The position numbers and the translations under genes are program-made. The notes under the pieces were generated by a model. That model searched no databases. It was given only the letters and a program-made list of their open reading frames with translations, and was not told the origin of the DNA. Shown one piece after another: positions 15,410 to 22,301 of a DNA stretch of 25,404 nt. This stretch comes from Candidatus Altarchaeales archaeon WOR_SM1_86-2 (GTDB lineage: Archaea; Altiarchaeota; Altiarchaeia; IMC4; MCBC01). Where the stretch lies: positions 1-25,404 of the forward strand of contig MCBC01000132.1 in NCBI GenBank assembly GCA_001723855.1, in the 5' to 3' direction. Each line of letters begins with the position of its first letter. Position 1 is the first letter of the stretch.

Positions 15410-15481
15410 CAACCTTCTGAAACAGCAAAATTTAAAAAATTTTGTGTTCCAGAACTTGCTTCGCAAGTTCTGCGAAGGTTG
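15410..15481. repeat. Nested inverted repeats able to form a three-way junction
   Basis: An outer 8-bp stem CAACCTTC (15410-15417) pairs with GAAGGTTG (15474-15481). Inside are two perfect hairpins: CAAAATTT/AAATTTTG (15426-15433 with 15437-15444, loop AAA) and CAGAACTTG/CAAGTTCTG (15450-15458 with 15464-15472, loop CTTCG). The element lies in the 171-base gap between the regulator and the small coiled-coil gene. It could be a regulator 3' UTR structure, a small structured RNA or a remnant miniature element. Confidence 0.6.
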
Positions 15482-15498
15482 ATCATCATAGTGAATGA

Positions 15499-15517
15499 GG
15501 GGGGGTTTCACCCCCCC
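15499..15517 (+). terminator. G7/C7 hairpin, possible terminator or regulatory stem
   Basis: Seven G, a TTTCA loop and seven C form a very stable perfect stem. On the plus strand it is followed by ATGCTCTTCTAAAATAG rather than a T run, so simple intrinsic termination is doubtful. It lies 17 bases after the nested inverted repeat and 51 bases before the coiled-coil start at 15569. Confidence 0.4.
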
Positions 15518-15568
15518 ATGCTCTTCTAAAATAGAAAAAAAAACCACATAGTTTAATTACAATAAAAA

Positions 15569-15847
15569 ATGGCAACATTGGATGAGATAAACGAATTAGC
15601 AGAGGAGAACAGAACGATGATAATGGGCGCCAATTCACGCTTGGATGCCCTTGAAAGGATGATAGGGAAGAACAGGGTCACGGTTACAGAGAACAGGGAG
15701 ATGATCCTTGAGAACAGAAAGATGATCCTTGAGAACAGGGAGAAGGTTCTTTCCGACAGGGAAAAGATAGATGAAGATCACAGAAATCTTGTTGAAATCA
15801 AGGTCAAGCTTGAAGAAATAAAAAATGGCATCTCTAAAAAGGATTGA
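15569..15847 (+). CDS. Small coiled-coil protein with Asn heptads
   Basis: The 92 residues are one continuous coiled coil. The core repeat is visible as successive heptads ENRTMIM, then KNRVTVT, ENREMIL, ENRKMIL, ENREKVL and SDREKID, each with Asn (or Asp) at one core position and an aliphatic residue three later. The N-terminal MATLDEINELAEEN matches the start of the next gene (MASLKRIEELIESN), so the two are paralogues. It is on the same strand as the upstream regulator, 171 bases away, and overlaps the next gene by 23 bases, implying co-transcription. Function unknown; a dimeric rod or scaffold subunit is the simplest reading. Confidence 0.75.
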   Translation: MATLDEINELAEENRTMIMGANSRLDALERMIGKNRVTVTENREMILENRKMILENREKVLSDREKIDEDHRNLVEIKVKLEEIKNGISKKD

Positions 15848-16088
15848 GGAACTTATAGAATCAAATCACGGGATGGTTAATGCTTTAAGGTCAAGAATCG
15901 AAAGACTTGAGAATGAAATCCAGCACACGGTAGAGATGGCAAACGAGAATATGCACCTCCGAAACAGAAACAGGGAGTTGATCCTGGAAAACAAAAAGAT
16001 GAGAAAGGAGAATGAAAAGGCGAGGGCAGACAATGAAGAAATGCTTAAGGAGTGCAGAAGGATGATTAAAACCATAAAAGGAACTTGA
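15825..16088 (+). CDS. Small coiled-coil protein, paralogue of the upstream gene
   Basis: These 87 residues are again fully coiled coil: MASLKRIEELIESNHGMVNA, an SRIERLENEI heptad, then Asn-bearing heptads MANENMH, RNRNREL, ILENKKM, RKENEKA and RADNEEM. The start codon lies inside the last 23 bases of the preceding gene, behind ATAAAAA, the same A-rich start context seen at independent genes here; translational coupling is likely. It ends ten bases from the convergent rfcS stop. No known family. Confidence 0.72.
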   Translation: MASLKRIEELIESNHGMVNALRSRIERLENEIQHTVEMANENMHLRNRNRELILENKKMRKENEKARADNEEMLKECRRMIKTIKGT

Positions 16089-16098
16089 AAAACTTTGA

Positions 16099-17040
16099 CT
16101 AACCTTTCAATCCCATAATCCTCGCAAGTAACGCCTCCAACTGGATCCTTTCGTTTGCCCCCTCGACCAGGCAGAAATTTGCCTCCCCGATCAGATCGAT
16201 TATTTTGACCTTCATCCTGTCCTCCACATCCAAATTCATCACCTCCCTGTTCATCTGCAGCAATATGTCTTCACCGCTCATGCCGTAACTCAACATCAGT
16301 TTATCCAGGAGGTTTCTTGCATCCAGGAATTTTCCGCCCAGCGACAGATTCAATATGGTAAGCACCTCCTCAGGTCTTGCGGCTGATGCTATAGAGTAAA
16401 CATTCTCTTCATTTACTTCTCCTGAGGCAGCCGATGACTGCAGGATGTTTATCGCTCTCCTGACATCTCCTTCCGCAACGTAAAGTATCGCATCCAGTGC
16501 AGCATCCTCATATTCAATACCTTCTTCTTTTAAAATATATTCCATTCTGCCCCTTATAGCATCTCTTGAAAGCCTCTTGAATCTAAAGACGGCACACCTT
16601 GACTGCAGCGGTTCGATAATTTTGCTTGAGTAGTTGCAAGAAAGAATAAAACGGCATGTTTCTGTGTAGCTCTCCATCGTTCTTCTGAGAGCATTCTGCG
16701 CCTCAGGGGTCAGGGCATCCGCCTCATCCAGGAATATCATCTTGAATTCCCCCACAATCGGGCGGGTGCGGGCAAAATCCTTTATCTTTGTCCTGACGAC
16801 ATCTATCCCACGCTCATCGCTCGCATTTAATTCCAAAAAATCCTCCCATGTGCCGCCAAAGAATTCGCGGGCAATACACAAGGCTGCAGTGGTTTTCCCG
16901 GTCCCGGCGGGACCTGCAAAAAGCAAATGCGGCATGGATTTTGCAGAAACATAGGCAGAAAGCCTCTGTGAAATTTTATCCTGCCCGATCATATCATCTA
17001 ATTTATGCGGCCTGTATTTTTCTGTCCAGGGAAGTTCCAT
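16099..17040 (-). CDS. rfcS: Replication factor C small subunit
   Basis: RfcS is the AAA+ subunit of the archaeal clamp loader that opens and loads PCNA at primer-template junctions, working with RfcL. The 313 residues show the RFC box PWTEKYRPHKLDDMIGQ, Walker A GPAGTGKTTAA (residues 43-53), LNASDERGIDVVR, Walker B MIFLDEADALT (101-111), sensor-1 ILSCNYSSKI, the arginine-finger SRC motif at about 147-149, and GDVRRAINILQ (sensor 2). It is complete, with no intein, a feature common in archaeal rfcS. No rfcL gene is present. The decayed Sm-like gene lies directly upstream on the same strand. Confidence 0.97.
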   Translation of the reverse strand: MELPWTEKYRPHKLDDMIGQDKISQRLSAYVSAKSMPHLLFAGPAGTGKTTAALCIAREFFGGTWEDFLELNASDERGIDVVRTKIKDFARTRPIVGEFKMIFLDEADALTPEAQNALRRTMESYTETCRFILSCNYSSKIIEPLQSRCAVFRFKRLSRDAIRGRMEYILKEEGIEYEDAALDAILYVAEGDVRRAINILQSSAASGEVNEENVYSIASAARPEEVLTILNLSLGGKFLDARNLLDKLMLSYGMSGEDILLQMNREVMNLDVEDRMKVKIIDLIGEANFCLVEGANERIQLEALLARIMGLKG

Positions 17041-17065
17041 AATCTACTTTTTTCTAAAAGATTGT

Positions 17066-17232
17066 TTAACTCACAAATATGATCATATCCCCTCTCAAAA
17101 ATATTTGAGAAAATTTTCTGTCCAGTTCCCCGTCTTTGATAAACTCGGCATCATCCAATACAACGTTCAGGTGTATGTCGAAGGCCTGTAATTTGCCCCT
17201 AGAGCATCCAGAGGTTTCTCTACCGTCCTCAT
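17066..17232 (-). pseudogene. Sm-like archaeal protein (SmAP/Lsm), internally deleted
   Basis: The minus strand starts MRTVEKPLDALG at 17232, the usual SmAP opening (RPLDxL). It resumes in another frame as LQAFDIHLNVVLDDAEFIKD and ends FSQIFLRGDMIIFVS, which match the Sm1 strand (GYDIHMNLVLxDA) and Sm2 (IRGDNVVYVS). Between them about 20 codons of the expected Sm1 region (the VxLKGGxxxRG part) are missing and the frame shifts, near 17190-17205. The span is 167 bases, where an intact gene needs about 215-230. SmAPs are RNA-binding heptameric rings. The ATG has the usual A-rich context upstream. It is either a decayed copy or an assembly deletion; an intact copy elsewhere would be expected. Confidence 0.75.
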
Positions 17233-17281
17233 TTTCTATTTTTTAAATTTTAATAATTGAACGATAATATAAATAAAAGCA

Positions 17282-19843
17282 CTAGCTCCTTAACCTTAAA
17301 ATTTCTTTGATTCTTCTTAAGACAACATCAATGAAGAAGAGCGTTAATGCCGAGGCGATAAAGTATATGCCTATATATTCCTTTTCCCTGACTCTTTGTG
17401 TTGATTTTTTCTCGGAGATATAATCTCCAATACCCTCAACTTCATCCATATAGTATATTTCTCCACCGGTGGCTTCAGCAACCGAGTTCAGCATAGCATG
17501 GTTGATTCCAACCCTGTCATATTCCAGCGGATAATTTACTGCTGCAGCATCCTCATCCCGTTCATTTTCCCGGGATGCGGCGATGTCGTAAAAGCCAGCC
17601 CGGTCCGGAGTTATCGCGGCATAATATACTCCCCTGTCAAGAATTCTTAAATCTTTTTCATACCCGTCAACCCACAATCGCGGCATGCTCTCCCCCTTTG
17701 ATCTTACCACGATCCCGGATTCATACCCCAGGTGCATGTCCTCCGCTTCAACCTTCACCTTCTTCCCCTTCTCGACATCCCCGATCGCCCAGTTTACCGT
17801 GCGGGGGAAGAGTTTTCCTTCATAGACCTGGGCTCCCCACGATTTTCCGTTATCCGTGGTTAAAGAGACAACTCTCCCGGTACCAAATCTCCATACCGTG
17901 ATTACCGGGCTGTTTGACTGGGCCGTAACAAGCGTTTGAGCATTGGATTTCGTGGTAACCTTGTTAAAACCGCCCACCGACCCGCTTAATGTGATCTCAT
18001 CGGTTATAAAGTGGTGCGGATTTCGGATTGTCAACGGATACAAATCCGTTTTCAAAGCTTCCCGTTCCTCTATCAACCCCCCGAATGCCACCTCCAATCT
18101 CTGGGTCTCTCCCGGCTGAAAGTACAGTCCGTTTCCGGCATTAGCCAGCTTTTTCATGAAATCTTCATCTGTATCCTCGCCAACCCCTACCGCGTATATC
18201 TCTATGCCCTTATCGGCCAGTTTGTATGCTTCATTTAATGCCACGGAAGGCCACATGTCTCTCCCGTCCGATATCAACACGATATATTTACTGCCCTGAA
18301 AATTCTCGAGCATGCTTTCTGCGTTAACCAGCGCAGAATACACATAGGTGCCGCCGCCGTACTTCAGTCTTGATATCCTGTCTTCAATTTCCGCTCTGGA
18401 ATCCCATTGTCTGAGATCTGAAACAGGGTATGCGCGGGTGTTAAATGCCAGTACCCCGATATAATCCTCTGTTTCAAGGTCTCGAATCATTCTTATAGCC
18501 AGTGCTTTTTCAACATCTATCTTGGTGTCGCCTTCTGAAATCTCCGAGAATCTCTTTTCTGTGCTCCCTGAGATGTCAATTGCGAACACAACCCCGATTT
18601 TCCCCCTCTTTTTCTCCATTTTTTCCCCCGACCTTACGGGAAGCAGTAACTCGAGTTTGCTTTTATTGTAGTCCCCCCTGTCGTAGGAGTCTCTGCCGCC
18701 GACCACCACTAAGCCCCCGCCCGAGGTTATGTAGTCCCTGAGTTGAGTATAACTTTCATCTGCCGTATCTGCATCAATATCATCCAGGACGATCGCCGTG
18801 TACATGTCATAATCATAATCCTCCAGATCATCGGGGTCAGCAGTCCTGAGTTTATAAAATTTCTCCAGGGCATTCTTTAAATGAGAACCGCTCTCTGAAA
18901 CCAGCAATACTTCCGGTTTGTCAACAACCTTTATTGTTTTATGGAAAATGTTGTTTTCCACAAAAAAATCATTTGAGGGGGTTATTTCCGCCTTGAGTTT
19001 GTAGATTCCCTTGCCAGGGAAGTCATACTTAAACGGAACCGTTTTTGTCGTTTCGTATTCCTCATGGGTGATCTCCCTATCCAATACCCTCTCACCGTCA
19101 ACATAGAGACTCAGACGGTAATCGGATGTGCCGTAACCTGCCCTTTTTACCACCACCTTGCCGTCATACTCCGAGCCTATAAGAGCGCTCTTTGGTCCGG
19201 TGATCTCAACCCCGTGATCGGTTTCCATTTTTCCTTGTTCAGGCAGGATTACATGGATGGTGGTGTTTACCTTCGCCGCCAAAGATGCGACGTCCATCAA
19301 ATCTTTTCCGTAATTGTCATTGCCGTCGCTGACCAGGAGCACGAGACCTGTTTTTTCTCCAATGATTGAGTTATGAAGGGCATCCCCCGTGGTGGTTTTA
19401 TCTTCATTTTCGGAGAATATTTCCAGCTCAACCCCGCGGCTTTCGTTAAGGTAATTATAGAGTTCATCCACATCGTCCCGGATGCCGGGATACATATTCA
19501 TGGAGCGGGATCTGTCCTCAAGAATCGTTATCTGGGTTTCTCCCCCGGGTATTTCGCGCTCCGATATAAAATAAGGCGATGCGATCGCAAGAAGGACGAA
19601 TGAGAATATCAAAAACCTCGAGATCAAAAGCAGCTTCTTTTTCCTTAAAAATAAAAACAGGAGGATAGTGAGGGGGATGATTAACAGGACAACATAGAGA
19701 TGCTCAAATTGCAAGCCGTAAAGCATGCTTGCGTCGAAACTCTGCGCTGCTTCTATCGCGCCGTCTGCATCAAAATTCCTCGCAGCCCCTATCGCGCCGT
19801 CTGCAAAATTCTGCAAGCCCCTTATCACATCATCGACATTCAT
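17282..19843 (-). CDS. Large membrane-anchored protein with two VWA domains and a GATase-like domain
   Basis: The protein is 853 residues. Two membrane segments (about 47-66 and 73-92) precede a first VWA-like domain (about 103-200) with a D-R-S-R-S MIDAS and VSDGNDN. A beta-rich segment follows, then a glutamine-amidotransferase-like fold (about 310-400: VLLVSESGSHLKNAL, then YITSGGGLVVVGGRDSYDRG). A second, canonical VWA (about 415-595) has DISGS, the GGT threonine and ISDGRD. More beta-rich sequence and a C-terminal membrane helix (about 825-842) end the protein. This matches the BatA-like/VWA membrane family of bacteria and archaea, of uncertain role, with metal-dependent adhesion sites facing outside. 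The N-terminus has a 12-residue tandem duplication. It is divergent from serS with a 32-base gap. Confidence 0.85.
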   Translation of the reverse strand: MNVDDVIRGLQNFADGAIGAARNFDADGAIEAAQSFDASMLYGLQFEHLYVVLLIIPLTILLFLFLRKKKLLLISRFLIFSFVLLAIASPYFISEREIPGGETQITILEDRSRSMNMYPGIRDDVDELYNYLNESRGVELEIFSENEDKTTTGDALHNSIIGEKTGLVLLVSDGNDNYGKDLMDVASLAAKVNTTIHVILPEQGKMETDHGVEITGPKSALIGSEYDGKVVVKRAGYGTSDYRLSLYVDGERVLDREITHEEYETTKTVPFKYDFPGKGIYKLKAEITPSNDFFVENNIFHKTIKVVDKPEVLLVSESGSHLKNALEKFYKLRTADPDDLEDYDYDMYTAIVLDDIDADTADESYTQLRDYITSGGGLVVVGGRDSYDRGDYNKSKLELLLPVRSGEKMEKKRGKIGVVFAIDISGSTEKRFSEISEGDTKIDVEKALAIRMIRDLETEDYIGVLAFNTRAYPVSDLRQWDSRAEIEDRISRLKYGGGTYVYSALVNAESMLENFQGSKYIVLISDGRDMWPSVALNEAYKLADKGIEIYAVGVGEDTDEDFMKKLANAGNGLYFQPGETQRLEVAFGGLIEEREALKTDLYPLTIRNPHHFITDEITLSGSVGGFNKVTTKSNAQTLVTAQSNSPVITVWRFGTGRVVSLTTDNGKSWGAQVYEGKLFPRTVNWAIGDVEKGKKVKVEAEDMHLGYESGIVVRSKGESMPRLWVDGYEKDLRILDRGVYYAAITPDRAGFYDIAASRENERDEDAAAVNYPLEYDRVGINHAMLNSVAEATGGEIYYMDEVEGIGDYISEKKSTQRVREKEYIGIYFIASALTLFFIDVVLRRIKEILRLRS
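19733..19804 (-). repeat. 36-bp tandem duplication in the VWA gene
   Basis: Two adjacent 36-bp units encode ADGAIGAARNFD and ADGAIEAAQSFD (residues 14-37). The 17-base block CTATCGCGCCGTCTGCA is identical in both units on the plus strand, 36 bases apart. It is a recent in-frame expansion before the first membrane segment. Confidence 0.8.
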
Positions 19844-19875
19844 ATATATTTCTTTAAAATTAAATTAAAAATAAC
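19844..19875. promoter_or_regulatory. Divergent promoter region, VWA gene / serS
   Basis: Thirty-two A/T-rich bases separate the two start codons. No ribosome binding site is visible on either side. TATA elements for both directions (TTTAAAAT-type tracts) would have to overlap here if the transcripts are leaderless. Confidence 0.45.
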
Positions 19876-21402
19876 ATGAAATTTAAGCTTAGTGGTTATT
19901 TGACCGCGACTAAAAAGGTGGAGGATTCCTGGGTTGAGGAAATAATCGGGAATTTAAAAAAGGAGAGGATATTGGAGAGGGGCGCACCGGAAGGTGAGGG
20001 GGCTAAAATAGAGGAATGGAAAACCCGGGAGGATAAGATTCACATTAATATCTCATCCGGGAGGTATGTCCGCCCGCATGACGCAGTATTCAGGTTGAGG
20101 AATTATCTTGCCCGGGAGATGGGAAGGAAAAGAAAAATCGGGGTAAGGGATATTTTTGTTGAAAGATACGAGATTGAACTGGAACTGGATGACCTGCCCG
20201 CAGGAGAAGTATCCCTTCCGTTTGCAACCGTTGAAATCAACAGGAAGGAAAAGAAAGCAAGGCTGGTGCTTCAAAACCTGGATGAAGAGTTTATTAAAGG
20301 CAATGCCGTTGACAGGGTTATAAAGAGGTTCTGCGAGAAGGTCAGGGCATCGCATACGGGCGGGAAAAAAGAGTTCTCAAGGCTGATTGAAAAAAGCGCA
20401 GAAAAAGAGCATAAGTTAGGGGCCGACCCGACCCGGGAAATGATAGACCGGGGTTGGGTCAAGGAGTTCCCGGGGGCGGGCATATGGATAATAATGCCCC
20501 CTTACGCCTGCCTTATAAGGGCGATGTACGACCTCTGCATAGATGAGGCGGCAAAGAAACTGGGTTTTGAGGAGATAATGCTTCCTCGCCTGATCCCCCT
20601 GGAGGTTGAAAGGAAAAAAGGGCACCTTAACATCGCAAACGAGCAGTTCTGGGTCTGCCCCCCGGTCTCCCGGAACCCTAAGGATTTCGAGGACTACTCG
20701 GATCTGGTGGAGATCACCCGGAAGCCGCTGCCTGAGAAATTAAAAGAAAAACTTAAAGAGCCGATGTTCGGGCTTGCGTACGCGCAGTGCGAACCCTTTT
20801 ACCAGATATTTGAGGGCGAGATAAGCGATGCGGAGAGGTTGTGGAAGGTCTATGACATTAACGGACCGACATGGAGGTGGGAAGGCGGGGGCTTGAAGGG
20901 ACTTGAGCGTTTGAATGAATTTCACCGCATCGAGTTTGTCTTTATCGGGACCCCTGAAGAAGTGGTTAAGACGAGAGATATGGTGCTTGAAGAAAGCAAG
21001 AGGGTTCTCGAGGATGTGCTGGATCTGCAGTGGAAGGTTGACGCCACAACCGCCGTGTACCTGGAACACGCGGGCAAAACAGAGGACGAGGATGATCAAT
21101 TCGTAAAAACCTATGACCTCTCGGCGATACTACCGTTTAAAACCCAGAGCAGGGAGGAGGCGGAACTGGAAATAGCGTCATTTCACGTTCACAAGGATTT
21201 CTATGCCAAGAGATTTCACTGGAAGGAAAAAAAGAACCGAGAGTTATGGAGCGGCTGTGCAGGTATTGGACCGACAAGATGGGCGTTCACATTCCTGGCA
21301 AGGCACGGTTTTGAGTTTGAAGACTGGCCGCAAGCAATCAGGGAGAGGATTAGGAAACTGCCCCAGGTGCCGAGATTTGAGAACTGGCCGAGGGTTGAGT
21401 GA
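19876..21402 (+). CDS. serS: Seryl-tRNA synthetase, rare methanogenic type
   Basis: This 508-residue enzyme charges tRNA-Ser and is the atypical archaeal SerRS (type 2) known mainly from methanogens, not the common form. The N-terminal tRNA-binding domain (1-165) begins MKFKLSGYLTATKKVEDSW. The class II core has GLAYAQCEPFYQIFEGE, GPTWRWEGGGLKGLERLNEF and motif 3 LWSGCAGIGPTRWAFTFLAR. Cys305, Glu348 and Cys461 fit the Cys-Glu-Cys zinc site that selects serine in this type. The C-terminus is RIRKLPQVPRFENWPRVE. Its last 57 bases recur 733 bases downstream, after a DUF5678-retropepsin pair. The gene is intact. Confidence 0.97.
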   Translation: MKFKLSGYLTATKKVEDSWVEEIIGNLKKERILERGAPEGEGAKIEEWKTREDKIHINISSGRYVRPHDAVFRLRNYLAREMGRKRKIGVRDIFVERYEIELELDDLPAGEVSLPFATVEINRKEKKARLVLQNLDEEFIKGNAVDRVIKRFCEKVRASHTGGKKEFSRLIEKSAEKEHKLGADPTREMIDRGWVKEFPGAGIWIIMPPYACLIRAMYDLCIDEAAKKLGFEEIMLPRLIPLEVERKKGHLNIANEQFWVCPPVSRNPKDFEDYSDLVEITRKPLPEKLKEKLKEPMFGLAYAQCEPFYQIFEGEISDAERLWKVYDINGPTWRWEGGGLKGLERLNEFHRIEFVFIGTPEEVVKTRDMVLEESKRVLEDVLDLQWKVDATTAVYLEHAGKTEDEDDQFVKTYDLSAILPFKTQSREEAELEIASFHVHKDFYAKRFHWKEKKNRELWSGCAGIGPTRWAFTFLARHGFEFEDWPQAIRERIRKLPQVPRFENWPRVE

Positions 21403-21460
21403 TGGGTAAACAACTTTTTATTTAACAATATTCTGAAATATCTAAAATAATAATAAAGAA

Positions 21461-21667
21461 ATGACATCAAAAAATTATGATTGGTATGTGAATGCAGAAT
21501 TTGGCGATGAATTTAAGGGCAGGTATGTAGCAATAGTGGATGAAAAAGTTGTTTGCCCCGGAGATAATGCAAAGGACGTGTATGAGTCTGCTGAGAGAAT
21601 GCATGCAGGGAAGAATATATTATTGGCAAAGATACCAAAGGATGAATCATTGATATTGGCTCTCTAA
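21461..21667 (+). CDS. DUF5678 small protein
   Basis: The 68 residues fit DUF5678 well: NYDWYVNAEFGDEFKGRYVA with the Y-[IV]-A-[IV] strand, then DEKVVCPGDNAKDVYESA with the V-V-x-x-G-x-[ND]-A turn, a helix ending ERMHAG, and the closing strands LLAKIPKDESLIL. The domain is of unknown function. It is shorter than the 88-residue relative at 6907 and a closer match to the domain. The retropepsin-like gene starts three bases after its stop codon, so the pair is surely co-transcribed. The ATG follows AATAAAGAA, and the leader has an ATTTAA tract as a TATA candidate. Its role is unknown. Confidence 0.8.
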   Translation: MTSKNYDWYVNAEFGDEFKGRYVAIVDEKVVCPGDNAKDVYESAERMHAGKNILLAKIPKDESLILAL

Positions 21668-21670
21668 AAA

Positions 21671-22113
21671 ATGGTTATAAAATTCAGGTATAGAAAAGGG
21701 GAATCATTAATCATTCCGGAGGTTTATCGCCCTGTAGCGGATGTAAGTCTCTGGTCAAAGGTAAAGAAAAAGGGATATATGTTTCGATGTACATAGACTC
21801 CGGAGCAGACATAACATTGATTCCAAGATCGATGGGTGAACTTCTAGGACTTGAATTTGACAAATCCGAGGTATCGGAGTTAAGTGGGGTTGGTGGCGGG
21901 ATGGTAGCGGTCATCATCAAAGAGGTACCAATGCGAATAGAGACGTACGAATTCAATGCTAAGATTGCATGGGCAATGATAGAAGAGGTGCCCTACTTAT
22001 TAGGACAGGAGGAGGTATTTGATAGATTTGACATAAATTTCAGAAAGAAAGATAAAACTATAGAATTTAAATCAGGAAAGGATCAAGAAATTGCCGCAGG
22101 TGCCGGGACTTGA
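21671..22113 (+). pseudogene. Retropepsin-like protein, frameshifted, tail reads into serS copy
   Basis: The N-terminal part starts at 21671 (MVIKFRYRKGESLIIPEVYR to WSKVKKKG), three bases after the DUF5678 gene. The core continues in another frame as YVSMYIDSGADITLIPRSMG, the retropepsin active site with intact D-S-G-A. A flap-like LSGVGGGMVAV and VPYLLGQEEVFDRFDINF follow. The break lies at an ATATAT repeat (21775-21780), where one dinucleotide unit more or less, or one base, would restore the frame. The last ten codons or so lie inside the duplicated serS end, read out of the serS frame. The part from the internal ATG at 21787 could still be made as a 108-residue product. It is homologous in layout to the gene at 6400. 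Confidence 0.75.
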
Positions 22114-22135
22114 GAACTGGCCGAGGGTTGAGTGA
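22079..22135 (+). repeat. Second copy of the serS 3' end (57 bp)
   Basis: This segment matches serS 21346-21402 with 6 differences and no indels. In the serS frame it encodes RIKKLPQVPGLENWPRVE and TGA, against RIRKLPQVPRFENWPRVE in the intact gene. Similarity ends exactly at the stop codon downstream and fades upstream of AGGAT. The stop codon of the retropepsin frame (22111-22113) falls within it. Confidence 0.93.
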
Positions 22136-22247
22136 ATTGAATTTATTTAAATGAAAGACATAACTAATAATAAGGATTAAAAACTGAGGTGTTCATAGAT
22201 GTCATCACTGGATCTATGAGTGTAATAGAACGGGTTATTGTATTGTA

Positions 22248-22271
22248 GAGTCGGGGACATATGTGTGGCAA
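22248..22271 (+). repeat. Left terminal inverted repeat of the insertion sequence
   Basis: The left end reads GAGTCGGGGACATATGTGTG then GCAA. The reverse complement of the right end differs at two of 24 positions. The transposase ATG lies 31 bases inward. Confidence 0.88.
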
Positions 22272-22301
22272 TTAGTATATTAAATCTAAATAATACTAAA
22301 A

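Larger units (their letters stand above)
21403..22135 (+). mobile_element. Putative gene-end-duplicating DUF5678-retropepsin cassette 2 (serS site)
   Basis: This is the 733-bp interval from the intact serS stop codon to the end of the duplicated serS 3' end. It contains a 58-bp leader, a DUF5678 gene, a frameshifted retropepsin gene and the 57-bp duplicate, all on the serS strand. The layout is the same as at fwdB (6283-7292). No recombinase is encoded. Mobility is inferred from the layout. Confidence 0.5.

Noticed and set aside
15483..15490. ATGATGA on the minus strand as a C box of a C/D sRNA, given fibrillarin and Nop5 in the window
   Set aside because: No D box (CTGA) at a suitable distance; the region is better explained by the inverted repeats.
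22136..22247. Possible coding remnant between the serS duplicate and the left IS end
   Set aside because: All frames are broken by stops or lack recognisable motifs; nothing supports a gene here.
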